NCBI RefSeq assembly: GCF_013170705.1
Contig: NZ_CP033334.1
Span: 2,519,501-2,583,500, forward strand
Direction: 5' to 3'
From: Mesorhizobium loti
GTDB taxonomy: Bacteria; Pseudomonadota; Alphaproteobacteria; Rhizobiales; Rhizobiaceae
Length of the DNA stretch: 64,000 bases
The notes below the pieces were generated by a model that was not told the origin of the DNA, did not search any database, and saw only the letters and a program-made list of their open reading frames with translations. Positions 55,087-64,000 of the stretch are shown piece after piece (position 1 is the first letter of the stretch; every line of letters begins with the position of its first letter). The position numbers and the translations under genes were made by a program.

Positions 55087-56289
55087 TCAACCGTCGGTAA
55101 TTTTCACCCGCGCGTTTTTGCGCTCGAGTTCATCCAGATAATCGGCCCACCATTGCATCATCTTTACTCGCTCTTCCCAGTGCTCTGCCCGGGCGTAGGC
55201 GCGACGAACGTCGTTGTTCTCAACATGGGCCAGTTGCCGCTCTATGGCGTCCGCATGCCACTTTCCGCATTCGTTTAGCAGAGTTGATGCCGTTGCTCGA
55301 AAACCGTGCGCGGTAGCTTCTTCCTTACCGTAGCCCATGCGGCGCAGGGCGGCGTTAAGGGTGTTGTCGGAAATCGGACGCGAGCCCGATCGAACACTGG
55401 GAAACAACAGCGTGCCACCACCAGAGGTTTCTCTAAGTGAGGTCAGGACCCCGACGGCCTGCCTCGAGAGAGGTACGCGGTGCGGCCGTCTCATTTTCAT
55501 GCGCCCTTCAGGGATGCTCCACACCGAGCTTTCGAAATCGAACTCGTCCCATCCGGCCGCGCGCAGCTCGCCGGGGCGGGGAAACAGCAGGGCCATCAGC
55601 CTTAGGGCGGCTCGGGTTGTAGGCTGCCCGTCAAATGCATTGATCGCCCTCAGCAAGCCTCCCAAGGCCTTAGGATCGGTAACGGCGGCGCGCGGCGTGA
55701 CCGTTGGACCGACGAGTGCTCCCCGCAGGGCGATCGTCGGATCTGTATCGGCGCGTGCGGTTGCGATTGCATATCGAAACACGCTGCCGATAGTGGAGCG
55801 CAGTCGCCTGGCCGACTCGTATCGACCGCGAACCTCCACGCTGCGGAGAGCGGCAAGAATTGTGGCCGGATCAATCTCCCGAACGCTTTTGTCCCCCAAC
55901 GTTGGATGGGCAAAGTCGAGCAACCATTTGACCTTGGTGATGGTCCGGTCGGCACGACCCTCCTTCTTCAGCTTGTCGACATAGTCCTCCGCGATTGAGC
56001 GAAAGGTGTCCTCTGCCGAAGCCTTTTGTGACTTACGCTCCTGGGCGGGGTCGATGCCACGTAGGAGGATACGTTTGGCGGTATCGCGCGCCTCGCGTGC
56101 CTCAGCGAGGGAGATGAGCGGATAGCTGCCCAACGCCAGAAGCTTCTGCTTGCCGCCAAAACGATAGGCGAGGCGCCATAGGCGAGATCCGGTAGGCTGA
56201 ACCCAAAGCTGGAGCCCGCCACCGTCAGACAATTTCACGAGCTTTGAAGCGGGTCGGGCATTTCGGCATTTTACGTCGGAAAGCGCCAT
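55087..56289 (-). CDS. P4-type tyrosine integrase with DUF4102 N-terminus (tRNA-Phe side)
   Basis: About 400 aa. MALSDVKCRNARPASKLVKL then SDGGGLQLWVQPTGSRLW is the arm-type DUF4102 domain of P4/CP4-like integrases. Catalytic residues: Arg in FPRPGELRAAGWDEFD, His-x-x-Arg in AHGFRATASTLLNE, and Tyr in VRRAYARAEHWEERVKMMQW. ATG 56289 is preferred to 56304. Its start faces tRNA-Phe 213 bp away, the usual arrangement for this class. Confidence 0.92.
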   Translation of the reverse strand: MALSDVKCRNARPASKLVKLSDGGGLQLWVQPTGSRLWRLAYRFGGKQKLLALGSYPLISLAEAREARDTAKRILLRGIDPAQERKSQKASAEDTFRSIAEDYVDKLKKEGRADRTITKVKWLLDFAHPTLGDKSVREIDPATILAALRSVEVRGRYESARRLRSTIGSVFRYAIATARADTDPTIALRGALVGPTVTPRAAVTDPKALGGLLRAINAFDGQPTTRAALRLMALLFPRPGELRAAGWDEFDFESSVWSIPEGRMKMRRPHRVPLSRQAVGVLTSLRETSGGGTLLFPSVRSGSRPISDNTLNAALRRMGYGKEEATAHGFRATASTLLNECGKWHADAIERQLAHVENNDVRRAYARAEHWEERVKMMQWWADYLDELERKNARVKITDG

Positions 56290-56501
56290 TTTCGGGAGCT
56301 CCATTTGGCTGCATCGATACCATCAGGATCTCCAATACCACCGAAAATACCAGCCCTCCGCCTCGTTGGACCAACTACGCCGAAATTCCACAAAACACGA
56401 CCAACCGCGCCTTGCGTGCAAAAATCACCAAGGATTTCAGACATTTGCCGAGACAAAAGCGTAGATGCTTCGGCGAAAGAGACAGTCGGGAGAAGGGGGG
56501 A

Positions 56502-56577
<76 letters not shown>

Positions 56578-56985
56578 CTGTTCCGGCAAACGAATTCTCG
56601 TGAACCGGATTTCATGAGGGCGCCACGGGCGCCCCTTGAAAGCGCGTGGGTTATAGCACGGGAATTCGGCCTGTCCAGCGCCCAGCTGTCGATTTCTGGT
56701 AGGAAAAGAGATGCCGTCGAAAGGCGGCTTCCTCGGCGCTTTCATCGCCGGAATGGCCTGAGGTCCGGCCCCTTGTCGCCAGCCAGCCTCCGTCCCGGTG
56801 CTGCCATTCTTCACCGATCGCGTCGGGCGCGACCATGCGCTCGAGCTCGCACTCGAGTTCAGCAGGCGAAAGCGCGATGTCCAGCGCCCGCAGGCTGTCG
56901 TCCGGTTCGCCCAGGCTGGACGGGGGCGGCTTGCACGCGGCATAGTCGAGGCCGCATCAAGCCTGAACTTATGCCGGAGAGTGGC
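56578..56985. other. 408-base gap between tRNA-Phe and the GH4 gene
   Basis: Contains tRNA-Phe promoter sequence on the minus strand. No gene recognised; open frames through it lack family features. GGAGAG at 56,977-56,982 is the probable ribosome site of the glycosidase. Confidence 0.5.
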
Positions 56986-58356
56986 GTGGCAAGAAATCCC
57001 AGGATCACATTCATAGGCGCCGGCTCGACGGTGTTCATGAAGAACATTGTCGGCGACGTGCTGCAGCGACCGGCCTTGTCGGGAGCAACAATCGCGCTGA
57101 TGGACATCAATCCGCAGCGGCTGGAAGAAAGCGCTGTCGTCGTCAACAAGCTGATCGCGACGCTCGGCGTGAAAGCAAGGGCCGAGACCTATTCCGACCA
57201 GCGCAAGGCGCTGGTCGGTGCGGACTTCGTCGTCGTCGCCTTTCAGATCGGCGGCTACGAGCCTTGCACCGTGACCGACTTCGAAGTGCCGAAGAAATAC
57301 GGCCTGCGCCAGACCATCGCCGACACGCTCGGCGTCGGCGGCATCATGCGCGGCTTGAGAACCGTGCCGCATCTGTGGGCGATCTGCGAGGACATGCTCG
57401 CCGTCTGCCCGCAGGCGATCATGCTGCAATACGTCAACCCGATGGCGATCAACACCTGGGCGATATCGGAGAAATACCCTGACATCCGGCAGGTCGGCCT
57501 CTGCCATTCGGTGCAGGGCACGGCGAAGGAACTGGCGCACGATCTCGATCTTCCCTACGAGGAGATCCGCTATCGCTCGGCCGGCATCAACCACATGTCG
57601 TTCTATCTGAAATTCGAGCATCGCCAGCCGGACGGTTCCTATCGCGATCTCTATCCGGATCTCGTTCGCGCCTATCGCGAAGGCCGCGCGCCAAAAACCG
57701 GCTGGAACCCGCGCTGCCCCAACAAGGTGCGCTACGACATACTGACCAGGCTCGGCTATTTCGTCACCGAAAGCTCGGAGCATTTCGCCGAATACACGCC
57801 CTATTTCATCAAGGGAAGCCGCCCCGACCTGATCGAGAAATACGGCATCCCGCTCGATGAATATCCCAAGCGCTGCATCGAACAGATCGAGCGCTGGAAG
57901 GGCCAGGCGCAAGCCTATCGTTCGGCCGACCGCATCGAGGTCGAGCAGTCCTCGGAATATGCCTCCTCGATCATGAATTCGGTCTGGACCGGCGAACCGT
58001 CGGTGATCTATGGCAATGTCCGCAACAATGGCTGCATCACCTCGCTGCCCAGCGATTGTGCCGTCGAGGTGCCTTGCCTCGTCGATGCCTCTGGCATCCA
58101 GCCGACCTATATAGGCGACCTGCCGCCGCAGCTGACGGCGCTGATCCGCACCAACATCAATGTCCAGGAACTGACGGTGCGGGCGCTGGTGAGCAAGAAC
58201 CGCGAGCACATCTACCACGCGGCAATGATGGATCCGCACACGGCGGCGGAGCTCGATCTCGACCAGATCGGGTCGCTGGTCGATGATCTCCTGGAGGCCC
58301 ATGGCGACTGGCTGCCGGCCTGGGCGCGGACAAGCCGCAAGACGCACGCGGCCTGA
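56986..58356 (+). CDS. Glycoside hydrolase family 4 (MelA-like alpha-galactosidase/glucosidase)
   Basis: About 456 aa. NAD-binding fold RITFIGAGSTVFMKNIVGDV, then VVVAFQIGGYEP and LQYVNPMAINTWA; the metal ligands appear as GLCHSVQG (Cys and His) and GINHMSFYLKF (His). GH4 enzymes use NAD+ and Mn2+ in a redox elimination mechanism. The ANTWA/CHSVQG pattern is closest to MelA alpha-galactosidases. GTG 56986 follows GGAGAG; in-frame ATG 56971 is an alternative. It stands alone beside the island, without its transporter. Confidence 0.87.
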   Translation: MARNPRITFIGAGSTVFMKNIVGDVLQRPALSGATIALMDINPQRLEESAVVVNKLIATLGVKARAETYSDQRKALVGADFVVVAFQIGGYEPCTVTDFEVPKKYGLRQTIADTLGVGGIMRGLRTVPHLWAICEDMLAVCPQAIMLQYVNPMAINTWAISEKYPDIRQVGLCHSVQGTAKELAHDLDLPYEEIRYRSAGINHMSFYLKFEHRQPDGSYRDLYPDLVRAYREGRAPKTGWNPRCPNKVRYDILTRLGYFVTESSEHFAEYTPYFIKGSRPDLIEKYGIPLDEYPKRCIEQIERWKGQAQAYRSADRIEVEQSSEYASSIMNSVWTGEPSVIYGNVRNNGCITSLPSDCAVEVPCLVDASGIQPTYIGDLPPQLTALIRTNINVQELTVRALVSKNREHIYHAAMMDPHTAAELDLDQIGSLVDDLLEAHGDWLPAWARTSRKTHAA

Positions 58357-58455
58357 TCAAAGGCAACCGCGGGAAAGACCTCACCGACGGCGCTTGTACT
58401 GACGTTCCCTTTGCATGTGATCAACCGCCACTGGCTCCGTGCCGATGGCCTGGCC

Positions 58456-58653
58456 TTATTTCGGCTCGTCGGCGTCGGGCTCTTCCTCGTCGTCGCGTGC
58501 CTTGATGACATAGGCACCCTTCAGCCAGCGGTTGAGGTCGATGTCCTTGCAGCGCGTCGAGCAGAACGGAAAGGTGTCGCGCGCCGATGGCTTGCCGCAT
58601 TCGGGGCAGGGGCGCTTTCGGCGTAGCGGCGTGACCTTGGAGTCGGAGTTCAT
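58456..58653 (-). CDS. yacG: DNA gyrase inhibitor YacG
   Basis: 65-aa zinc protein: [11 protein letters not shown] and [17 protein letters not shown] supply the four-cysteine zinc site and the following conserved helix. YacG binds GyrB and inhibits gyrase. Overlaps the end of maf by 4 bp and closes the housekeeping cluster. Confidence 0.95.
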   Translation of the reverse strand: MNSDSKVTPLRRKRPCPECGKPSARDTFPFCSTRCKDIDLNRWLKGAYVIKARDDEEEPDADEPK

Positions 58654-59276
58654 GGCCGTGCGGTGAGCCAGCTCTGATGGATCTTGAAGCCTTCGCCCGA
58701 CAGCAGCGCCACCGTTTCATAGAGCGGCAGCCCAACGATGTTGGTGTAGGAGCCGACGAGCTTGACGACGAAGGTGCCGGCGAGGCCCTGGACGGCATAG
58801 CCGCCGGCCTTGCCGCGCCATTCGCCCGAGGCGACATAGGCGTCGATCTCCTCGCGCGGCAGCCGCTTGAAACGCACCCGCGTCTCGACCAGCCGCTGAC
58901 GCAGCTTGCCGCCTGGCGTGATCAGGCAGATGCCGGAATAGACACGGTGCGAACGACCGGACAACAAGCCGAGGCAGTTGGCGGCATCATCGAGCGTTTC
59001 GGCCTTGGGCAGGATACGCCGCCCAACCGCGACCACCGTGTCGGCGGCCAGCACGAAGCCTGGCGCATAGTCCGTCTCGGTCTTCAGCGATGCGAACGCC
59101 TTCTCGGCCTTTTCCTTCGACAGCCGCTTGGCGAGCGAACGCGGATGCTCGGCACGCAACGGCGTTTCGTCGATATCGGCTGGCAGGATCCGGTCCGGCT
59201 CGATGCCGGCCTGCTGCAAGAGTTCGATGCGGCGCGGCGACCCCGAGGCAAGCACCAGCTTCTGCAAAATGCTCAT
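58650..59276 (-). CDS. maf: Maf-like nucleotide pyrophosphatase
   Basis: 208 aa. [16 protein letters not shown] near the N-terminus, [18 protein letters not shown] and [16 protein letters not shown] are the Maf family motifs; the Asp in AADTVV is catalytic. Hydrolyses non-canonical or specific nucleoside triphosphates. Follows infA by 22 bp; overlaps yacG. Confidence 0.95.
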   Translation of the reverse strand: MSILQKLVLASGSPRRIELLQQAGIEPDRILPADIDETPLRAEHPRSLAKRLSKEKAEKAFASLKTETDYAPGFVLAADTVVAVGRRILPKAETLDDAANCLGLLSGRSHRVYSGICLITPGGKLRQRLVETRVRFKRLPREEIDAYVASGEWRGKAGGYAVQGLAGTFVVKLVGSYTNIVGLPLYETVALLSGEGFKIHQSWLTARP

Positions 59277-59298
59277 CGCGGACCAGTCGGCCTTGATC

Positions 59299-59517
59299 TT
59301 ACTTGAAGCGGTAGGTGATGCGGCCCTTGGTCAGGTCGTATGGCGTCATCTCGACCAGAACCTTGTCGCCGGTCAGTACGCGGATGCGGTTCTTGCGCAT
59401 GCGGCCGGCCGTATGGGCGATAATCTCGTGTTCGTTTTCGAGCTTTACCCGGAACATCGCGTTGGGCAACAATTCCGTCACGACACCCGGAAACTCGAGG
59501 ACTTCTTCCTTCGGCAT
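59299..59517 (-). CDS. infA: Translation initiation factor IF-1
   Basis: 72 aa, standard length. Single S1/OB fold with [34 protein letters not shown] and [12 protein letters not shown] at the C-terminus. Binds the 30S A site during initiation. Good AAGG ribosome site upstream. Essential. Confidence 0.98.
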
Positions 59518-59604
59518 TCGATACCTTTGCTTGGATGGCAGTTCCGGCGCCCAGGCCGGAATTTCGGCGGAACCTATATGATAATCGAGCGCTTGTGAAC
59601 ACGC

Positions 59605-60060
59605 TTAATCCGTCGCGTTTTTTGCTTCCGGAGGCAAAAAACGCCGGCTTATGCGCAACTTCAGCCGCTCGCGCACGTCGCGGTAGGCCGCCATGATCTG
59701 CTCGCGCGTTCCGCTGGCACCGGTTGGGTCCTGCGTCGGCCAGTATTCGACCTCGACGGCGAGCGAGCGCGTGAGCTCCAGTGCGGCATGGTGCGCCTCC
59801 GGCGCCAGCGTGACGATCAGGTCGAAATAGTCGTCCTCGAGATCGTCGAGCGTCCTTGGATGACGCTCGCCCAGCGTGAGGCCCTCCTCGGCAAGCACGG
59901 CGTCGACGAACGGGTCGCGTTCGCCGGCACGCACGCCGGCCGAGGCGACAAAAATGGTGGCGGGCAGCATCCGGCGCGCCAGTTGTTCGGCCATCGGCGA
60001 GCGCACGGCGTTCATGCCGCACAGGAACAGGATCGAGCGGGGCAGGGCGCCGGGTACCAG
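59605..60060 (-). CDS. Low-molecular-weight phosphotyrosine phosphatase family protein
   Basis: About 151 aa. Catalytic C-x5-R loop CGMNAVR near residue 15, preceded by the strand SILFLC, and the general-acid region EVEYWPTQDPT. The first ATG (60015) lies after the catalytic Cys, so translation must begin upstream; in that frame I see no ATG, GTG or TTG back through the overlapping UPF0262 gene, and CTG at 60060 (LVPGALPRSILF) is the best-placed candidate, just after the UPF0262 stop. Function could be protein phosphatase or arsenate-reductase-like; the cluster suggests a core role. Confidence 0.8.
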   Translation of the reverse strand: MVPGALPRSILFLCGMNAVRSPMAEQLARRMLPATIFVASAGVRAGERDPFVDAVLAEEGLTLGERHPRTLDDLEDDYFDLIVTLAPEAHHAALELTRSLAVEVEYWPTQDPTGASGTREQIMAAYRDVRERLKLRISRRFLPPEAKNATD

Positions 60061-60062
60061 GG

Positions 60063-60548
60063 CTAGCCCCGCCAGTGCAGCACGCAGACCAGCGTGAACA
60101 GCCGTCGCGCCGTGTCGAAGTCGATGTCGATCTTGCCGGAGAGCCGGTCCATCAGAGTCTGCGAACCTTCATTGTGCAGACCGCGCCGGCCCATGTCGAT
60201 CGCCTCGATATGGCTCGGCGTCGAGGAGCGGATGGCGTCGTAATAGCTTTCGCAGATCATGTAGTAGTCCTTGACGATGCGCCGGAGCGGCGTCAGCGAC
60301 AGGATGTGGGTGACCACCGCGGTACCGTCCTCGCGCGCCACGGCGAAAACCAGACGCTGCTCGGCCAGCGACAGTTTCAACCGGTAGGGACCGGCGCCGC
60401 TGTCGTTGACGGGCTGAAAACTGTTCTCCTCGATGAGGTCGAAGATCGCCACCGCCCGCTCGTGCTCGACATCGGGCGTGGAACGGCCGATCGATTCATC
60501 GAGTTCGACATCGATCAGCTTTGCGCGGGTTTGATCGGGGCCCGTCAT
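60063..60548 (-). CDS. UPF0262 family protein
   Basis: 161 aa. [20 protein letters not shown] and [20 protein letters not shown] are the family landmarks; [20 protein letters not shown] follows. A conserved alphaproteobacterial protein of unknown function, normally found between hisD and the phosphatase, as here. Follows hisD by 6 bp. Confidence 0.92.
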   Translation of the reverse strand: MTGPDQTRAKLIDVELDESIGRSTPDVEHERAVAIFDLIEENSFQPVNDSGAGPYRLKLSLAEQRLVFAVAREDGTAVVTHILSLTPLRRIVKDYYMICESYYDAIRSSTPSHIEAIDMGRRGLHNEGSQTLMDRLSGKIDIDFDTARRLFTLVCVLHWRG

Positions 60549-60554
60549 CTCAGC

Positions 60555-61847
60555 CTACATATTCAGCCGTATGGCGACGGAGCGCCCATGCGCCTCGAGC
60601 CCTTCCGCCTTGGCGAGCGCGATCGCCGCCGGCGCCAGGACACGCAACTGCTCCGGCCCGAGTTTCAGCACCGAGGTGCGCTTGACGAAGTCGAGCACCG
60701 ACAAGCCCGACGAGAAGCGCGCCGAGCGGGCCGTCGGCAGCACGTGGTTGGAACCGCCGACATAGTCGCCGATGGCTTCCGGCGTGTGGCGGCCGAGAAA
60801 GACGGCACCGGCATTGCGCATCCGCGACAGGAAACCTTCGGCATCGTCGATGGCCAGTTCGACATGTTCGGCCGCGATGCGGTCGACCAGCGGCAGCGCG
60901 GCCTCGATGGTCGCGACCTCGATCACCGCGCCGAAATCGCGCCAGCTCGCAGCCGCGGTCTCGCCGCGCGGCAAGCTCTGCAGCTGGCGCTGGACCGCTT
61001 GTTCGACTGCCTTGCCGAAGGCCGGATCGTCGGTGATCAAGATCGATTGCGCCGATACATCGTGTTCGGCCTGGGCGAGCAGGTCGGCGGCGATCCAGTC
61101 AGGATCGTTGTTGCCGTCGGCCACCACGAGCACTTCCGAGGGGCCGGCGATCATGTCGATGCCGACCGTGCCGAAAACCTGCCGCTTGGCTGCCGCGACA
61201 TAGGCATTGCCGGGGCCGACGACCTTGGCCACCGGCCTTATCGTTTCGGTGCCATAGGCAAGGGCAGCGATCGCCTGGGCGCCGCCGACGCGATAGATTT
61301 CGGAAACGCCAGCGATGTCGGCCGCCACAAGCACCAGCGGCGGTATGGCGCCGCCGGAGGCGGGCACGCAGATCGCGACGCGTTCGACGCCGGCAACCCT
61401 GGCCGGTATGGCATTCATCAGCACCGAGCTTGGATAGCTTGCGGTGCCGCCCGGCACGTAGAGCCCGACGGCTTCGATCGCCGTCCAGCGCCAGCCGAGT
61501 TCGACACCGGCGGCATCCGTATAGCGATTGTCCTTCGGAAGCTGCTGTTCATGATAGGCGCGGATGCGGTCGCGCGCGAATTCGAGCGCCTTGATCGTCT
61601 GTGCGTCGGCGCCATCATAGGCACTGGCGATTTCGTCTTTCGATACGGCGATGCCGACGCTTTTCAGGTCGGCGCGGTCGAAGCGACTGGAATAGTCGAT
61701 CAGCGCCGCATCACCATCGGCGCGCACCCGAGAGATGATCGCGCGCACCGCGGCCTCGACATCGGCGGATACTTCCCGCTTGGTCGTCAGGAAGGAGGCG
61801 AAACGCTGCTCGAAATCGGCATCGGACTGGCGAAGCGTGATGGCCAT
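60555..61847 (-). CDS. hisD: Histidinol dehydrogenase
   Basis: 430 aa, last two steps of histidine synthesis (histidinol to histidine, NAD+). AGPSEVLVVADGNNDPDWIA, AEHDVSAQSILIT (catalytic Glu/His area), EHVELAIDD and GSNHVLPT are visible. ATG 61847 (MAITLRQSD) is the conserved start; 61934 would overlap the upstream DUF2948 gene extensively. Confidence 0.97.
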   Translation of the reverse strand: MAITLRQSDADFEQRFASFLTTKREVSADVEAAVRAIISRVRADGDAALIDYSSRFDRADLKSVGIAVSKDEIASAYDGADAQTIKALEFARDRIRAYHEQQLPKDNRYTDAAGVELGWRWTAIEAVGLYVPGGTASYPSSVLMNAIPARVAGVERVAICVPASGGAIPPLVLVAADIAGVSEIYRVGGAQAIAALAYGTETIRPVAKVVGPGNAYVAAAKRQVFGTVGIDMIAGPSEVLVVADGNNDPDWIAADLLAQAEHDVSAQSILITDDPAFGKAVEQAVQRQLQSLPRGETAAASWRDFGAVIEVATIEAALPLVDRIAAEHVELAIDDAEGFLSRMRNAGAVFLGRHTPEAIGDYVGGSNHVLPTARSARFSSGLSVLDFVKRTSVLKLGPEQLRVLAPAAIALAKAEGLEAHGRSVAIRLNM

Positions 61848-61854
61848 GGGGCGC

Positions 61855-62286
61855 TCAAGCCTTGTGGACGGGACGCGACGTGGCTTCCCACGCGCCGCCA
61901 ATATCGGCAAGGCGTGCCTCGATGCATTCGACATCGAGCATGATGGTGCCGCCGCCCGAAAAGATCAGCTCGACGATGCCTGCCGGCTTGCTGATCTCGA
62001 TGAAGCTGATCGCCAGCAGGGACAGCACCTCGGCGGGCTTGTCGCGGGCAATGCCATTGGTCTTGGCGCCCAGCACCCGATCGAAATGCAGAACGGCCTG
62101 CCGCCGCTCATTGTGCTGGCGAAACAGGCCCGACTTCGCCTCCCAGACGAAACGGTTCATGGTCAGCACGAAGCGCTTGGCCGAGGGCAGGTATTCGAGA
62201 TCACTGACTTTCAGGACGGCGTCCTGGACATGAGCCGAAACGATGCTCAGATCCTGGTCGTCGAGCGCGATAAGCTTGAGGGCCAT
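61855..62286 (-). CDS. DUF2948 family protein
   Basis: 143 aa. MALKLIALDDQDLSIVSAHV, then DLEYLPSAKRFVLTMNRFVW and the C-terminal GGGTIMLDVECIEARL are typical of DUF2948. Found between murA and hisD in many rhizobia. Function unknown. 7 bp from hisD. Confidence 0.92.
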   Translation of the reverse strand: MALKLIALDDQDLSIVSAHVQDAVLKVSDLEYLPSAKRFVLTMNRFVWEAKSGLFRQHNERRQAVLHFDRVLGAKTNGIARDKPAEVLSLLAISFIEISKPAGIVELIFSGGGTIMLDVECIEARLADIGGAWEATSRPVHKA

Positions 62287-62385
62287 GCGGAATTTGCACC
62301 TGAAGTTGACGGTTCAGCCCTTCTGTTAGGCGGTCTTGGCGATCCGTGCAACCGCGCCAAGGGAGCTGCGACCGGTCAAGCTGCC

Positions 62386-62410
62386 GATCTCCCCCGCAAG
62401 GAGGGAGATT
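62386..62410. repeat. Hairpin repeat between murA and DUF2948
   Basis: GATCTCCCCC (62,386) and GGAGGGAGATT (62,400) form a stem with loop GCAA. Similar CTCCCCC hairpins are dispersed in Mesorhizobium genomes. It lies in a 178-base gap between the genes; not a T-run terminator. Confidence 0.55.
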
Positions 62411-62464
62411 GGATGCAACATCTGCTTTCGCAAATCGCCAGCGCCGAAGGCAGGGTCGCCCTTG

Positions 62465-63757
<1,293 letters not shown>

Positions 63758-63886
63758 GGAAGAACGTCCCTCTCGGCTCAAAAAGGCCGGTTCAATCGTT
63801 TGAGTATCGGCCCGTCTAGACCATTGGCCAATCTGGTTCAAGAAATAGGATTTCGCCCGCTCCGGTCCAAGAGTGGCCGATTTGAG

Positions 63887-64000
63887 TTAATCTTTTTGTA
63901 TTTCCCTGGCCGTGCCGAGCCCATCCGGCCTCTGGTCGGCTTCCCCTGTACGGCGCGAGCGCGATTGCGCCTTGCGTTTCTGCAGATTGGCGCGCAACTG
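63887..64000 (-). CDS. 3' end of a small hypothetical protein (partial, runs off window)
   Basis: 37 residues ending in a TAA at 63,887-63,889. The visible QLRANLQKRKAQSRSRR is basic and helical, like the small conserved protein often found upstream of murA in rhizobia. The start lies outside the window. The gap 63,758-63,886 holds the murA promoter. Confidence 0.65.
   Translation of the reverse strand, partial: QLRANLQKRKAQSRSRRTGEADQRPDGLGTAREIQKD

Larger units (their letters stand above)
43118..56501. mobile_element. Accessory (defence) island between two tRNA genes
   Basis: The region starts at the 3' end of tRNA-Ile(CAU) and ends at the 3' end of tRNA-Phe. Each tRNA has a neighbouring tyrosine integrase. 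Cargo: AlpA-like regulator, SIR2-APAZ-PIWI Argonaute, AbiV-like protein, IS110 remnant, HamA and HamB. No core metabolic gene is present. It may be two elements side by side. I did not find a clear direct repeat of either tRNA 3' end, so the exact ends are inferred. Confidence 0.7.

Overview
The window looks like chromosomal DNA of a rhizobial alphaproteobacterium, most likely Mesorhizobium or a close relative. I infer this from high GC with strong third-position GC bias, an FnrN-type regulator next to a cytochrome bd locus, many sugar ABC transporters, a dispersed GC-rich rhizobial hairpin repeat, and the order murA-DUF2948-hisD-UPF0262-phosphatase-infA-maf-yacG. No database search was possible.

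Layout. 1-5,700: low-oxygen respiration (cydD divergent from cydABX, a hemerythrin protein, fnrN) with an FNR-type box in the cydD/cydA gap. 5,880-9,450: an FAD/GcvT-type N-demethylase plus an enolase-superfamily enzyme, suggesting breakdown of N-methylated proline or betaine compounds. 9,719-16,320: a leftward sugar/polyol operon (oxidoreductase, IolE-like isomerase, binding protein, permease, ATPase) opposite a MocR-type regulator. 16,358-19,368: an MFS transporter, an Lrp regulator and the AzlCD exporter. 19,399-27,916: a second sugar ABC operon that includes a beta-keto acid cleavage enzyme, opposite a kinase, a SIS-domain protein and a ROK regulator, probably for an amino sugar. 28,027-30,769: an HscC-type Hsp70 with a degenerate J-domain membrane partner. 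31,035-33,783: azoreductase/LysR and TetR/VOC pairs. 34,044-38,301: an HtrA-like protease, a catalytically dead paralogue, a LuxR regulator, an SDR and a small membrane protein. 38,622-42,907: envelope proteins, including a repeat-rich OmpA-family protein.

43,118-56,501 is an accessory island bounded by tRNA-Ile(CAU) on the left and tRNA-Phe on the right, each tRNA with its own tyrosine integrase. It carries two apparent antiviral systems. The first is a single-polypeptide SIR2-APAZ-PIWI short Argonaute, followed 5 bp later by an AbiV-like HEPN protein. The second is a Hachiman-like HamA nuclease/HamB helicase pair whose helicase is split by a +1 frameshift. A decayed IS110-family transposase lies between them.

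56,986-64,000 returns to core genome: a GH4 glycosidase, then a leftward housekeeping cluster (murA, DUF2948, hisD, UPF0262, phosphatase, infA, maf, yacG). The best candidate for an undescribed system is the Argonaute-AbiV pair.
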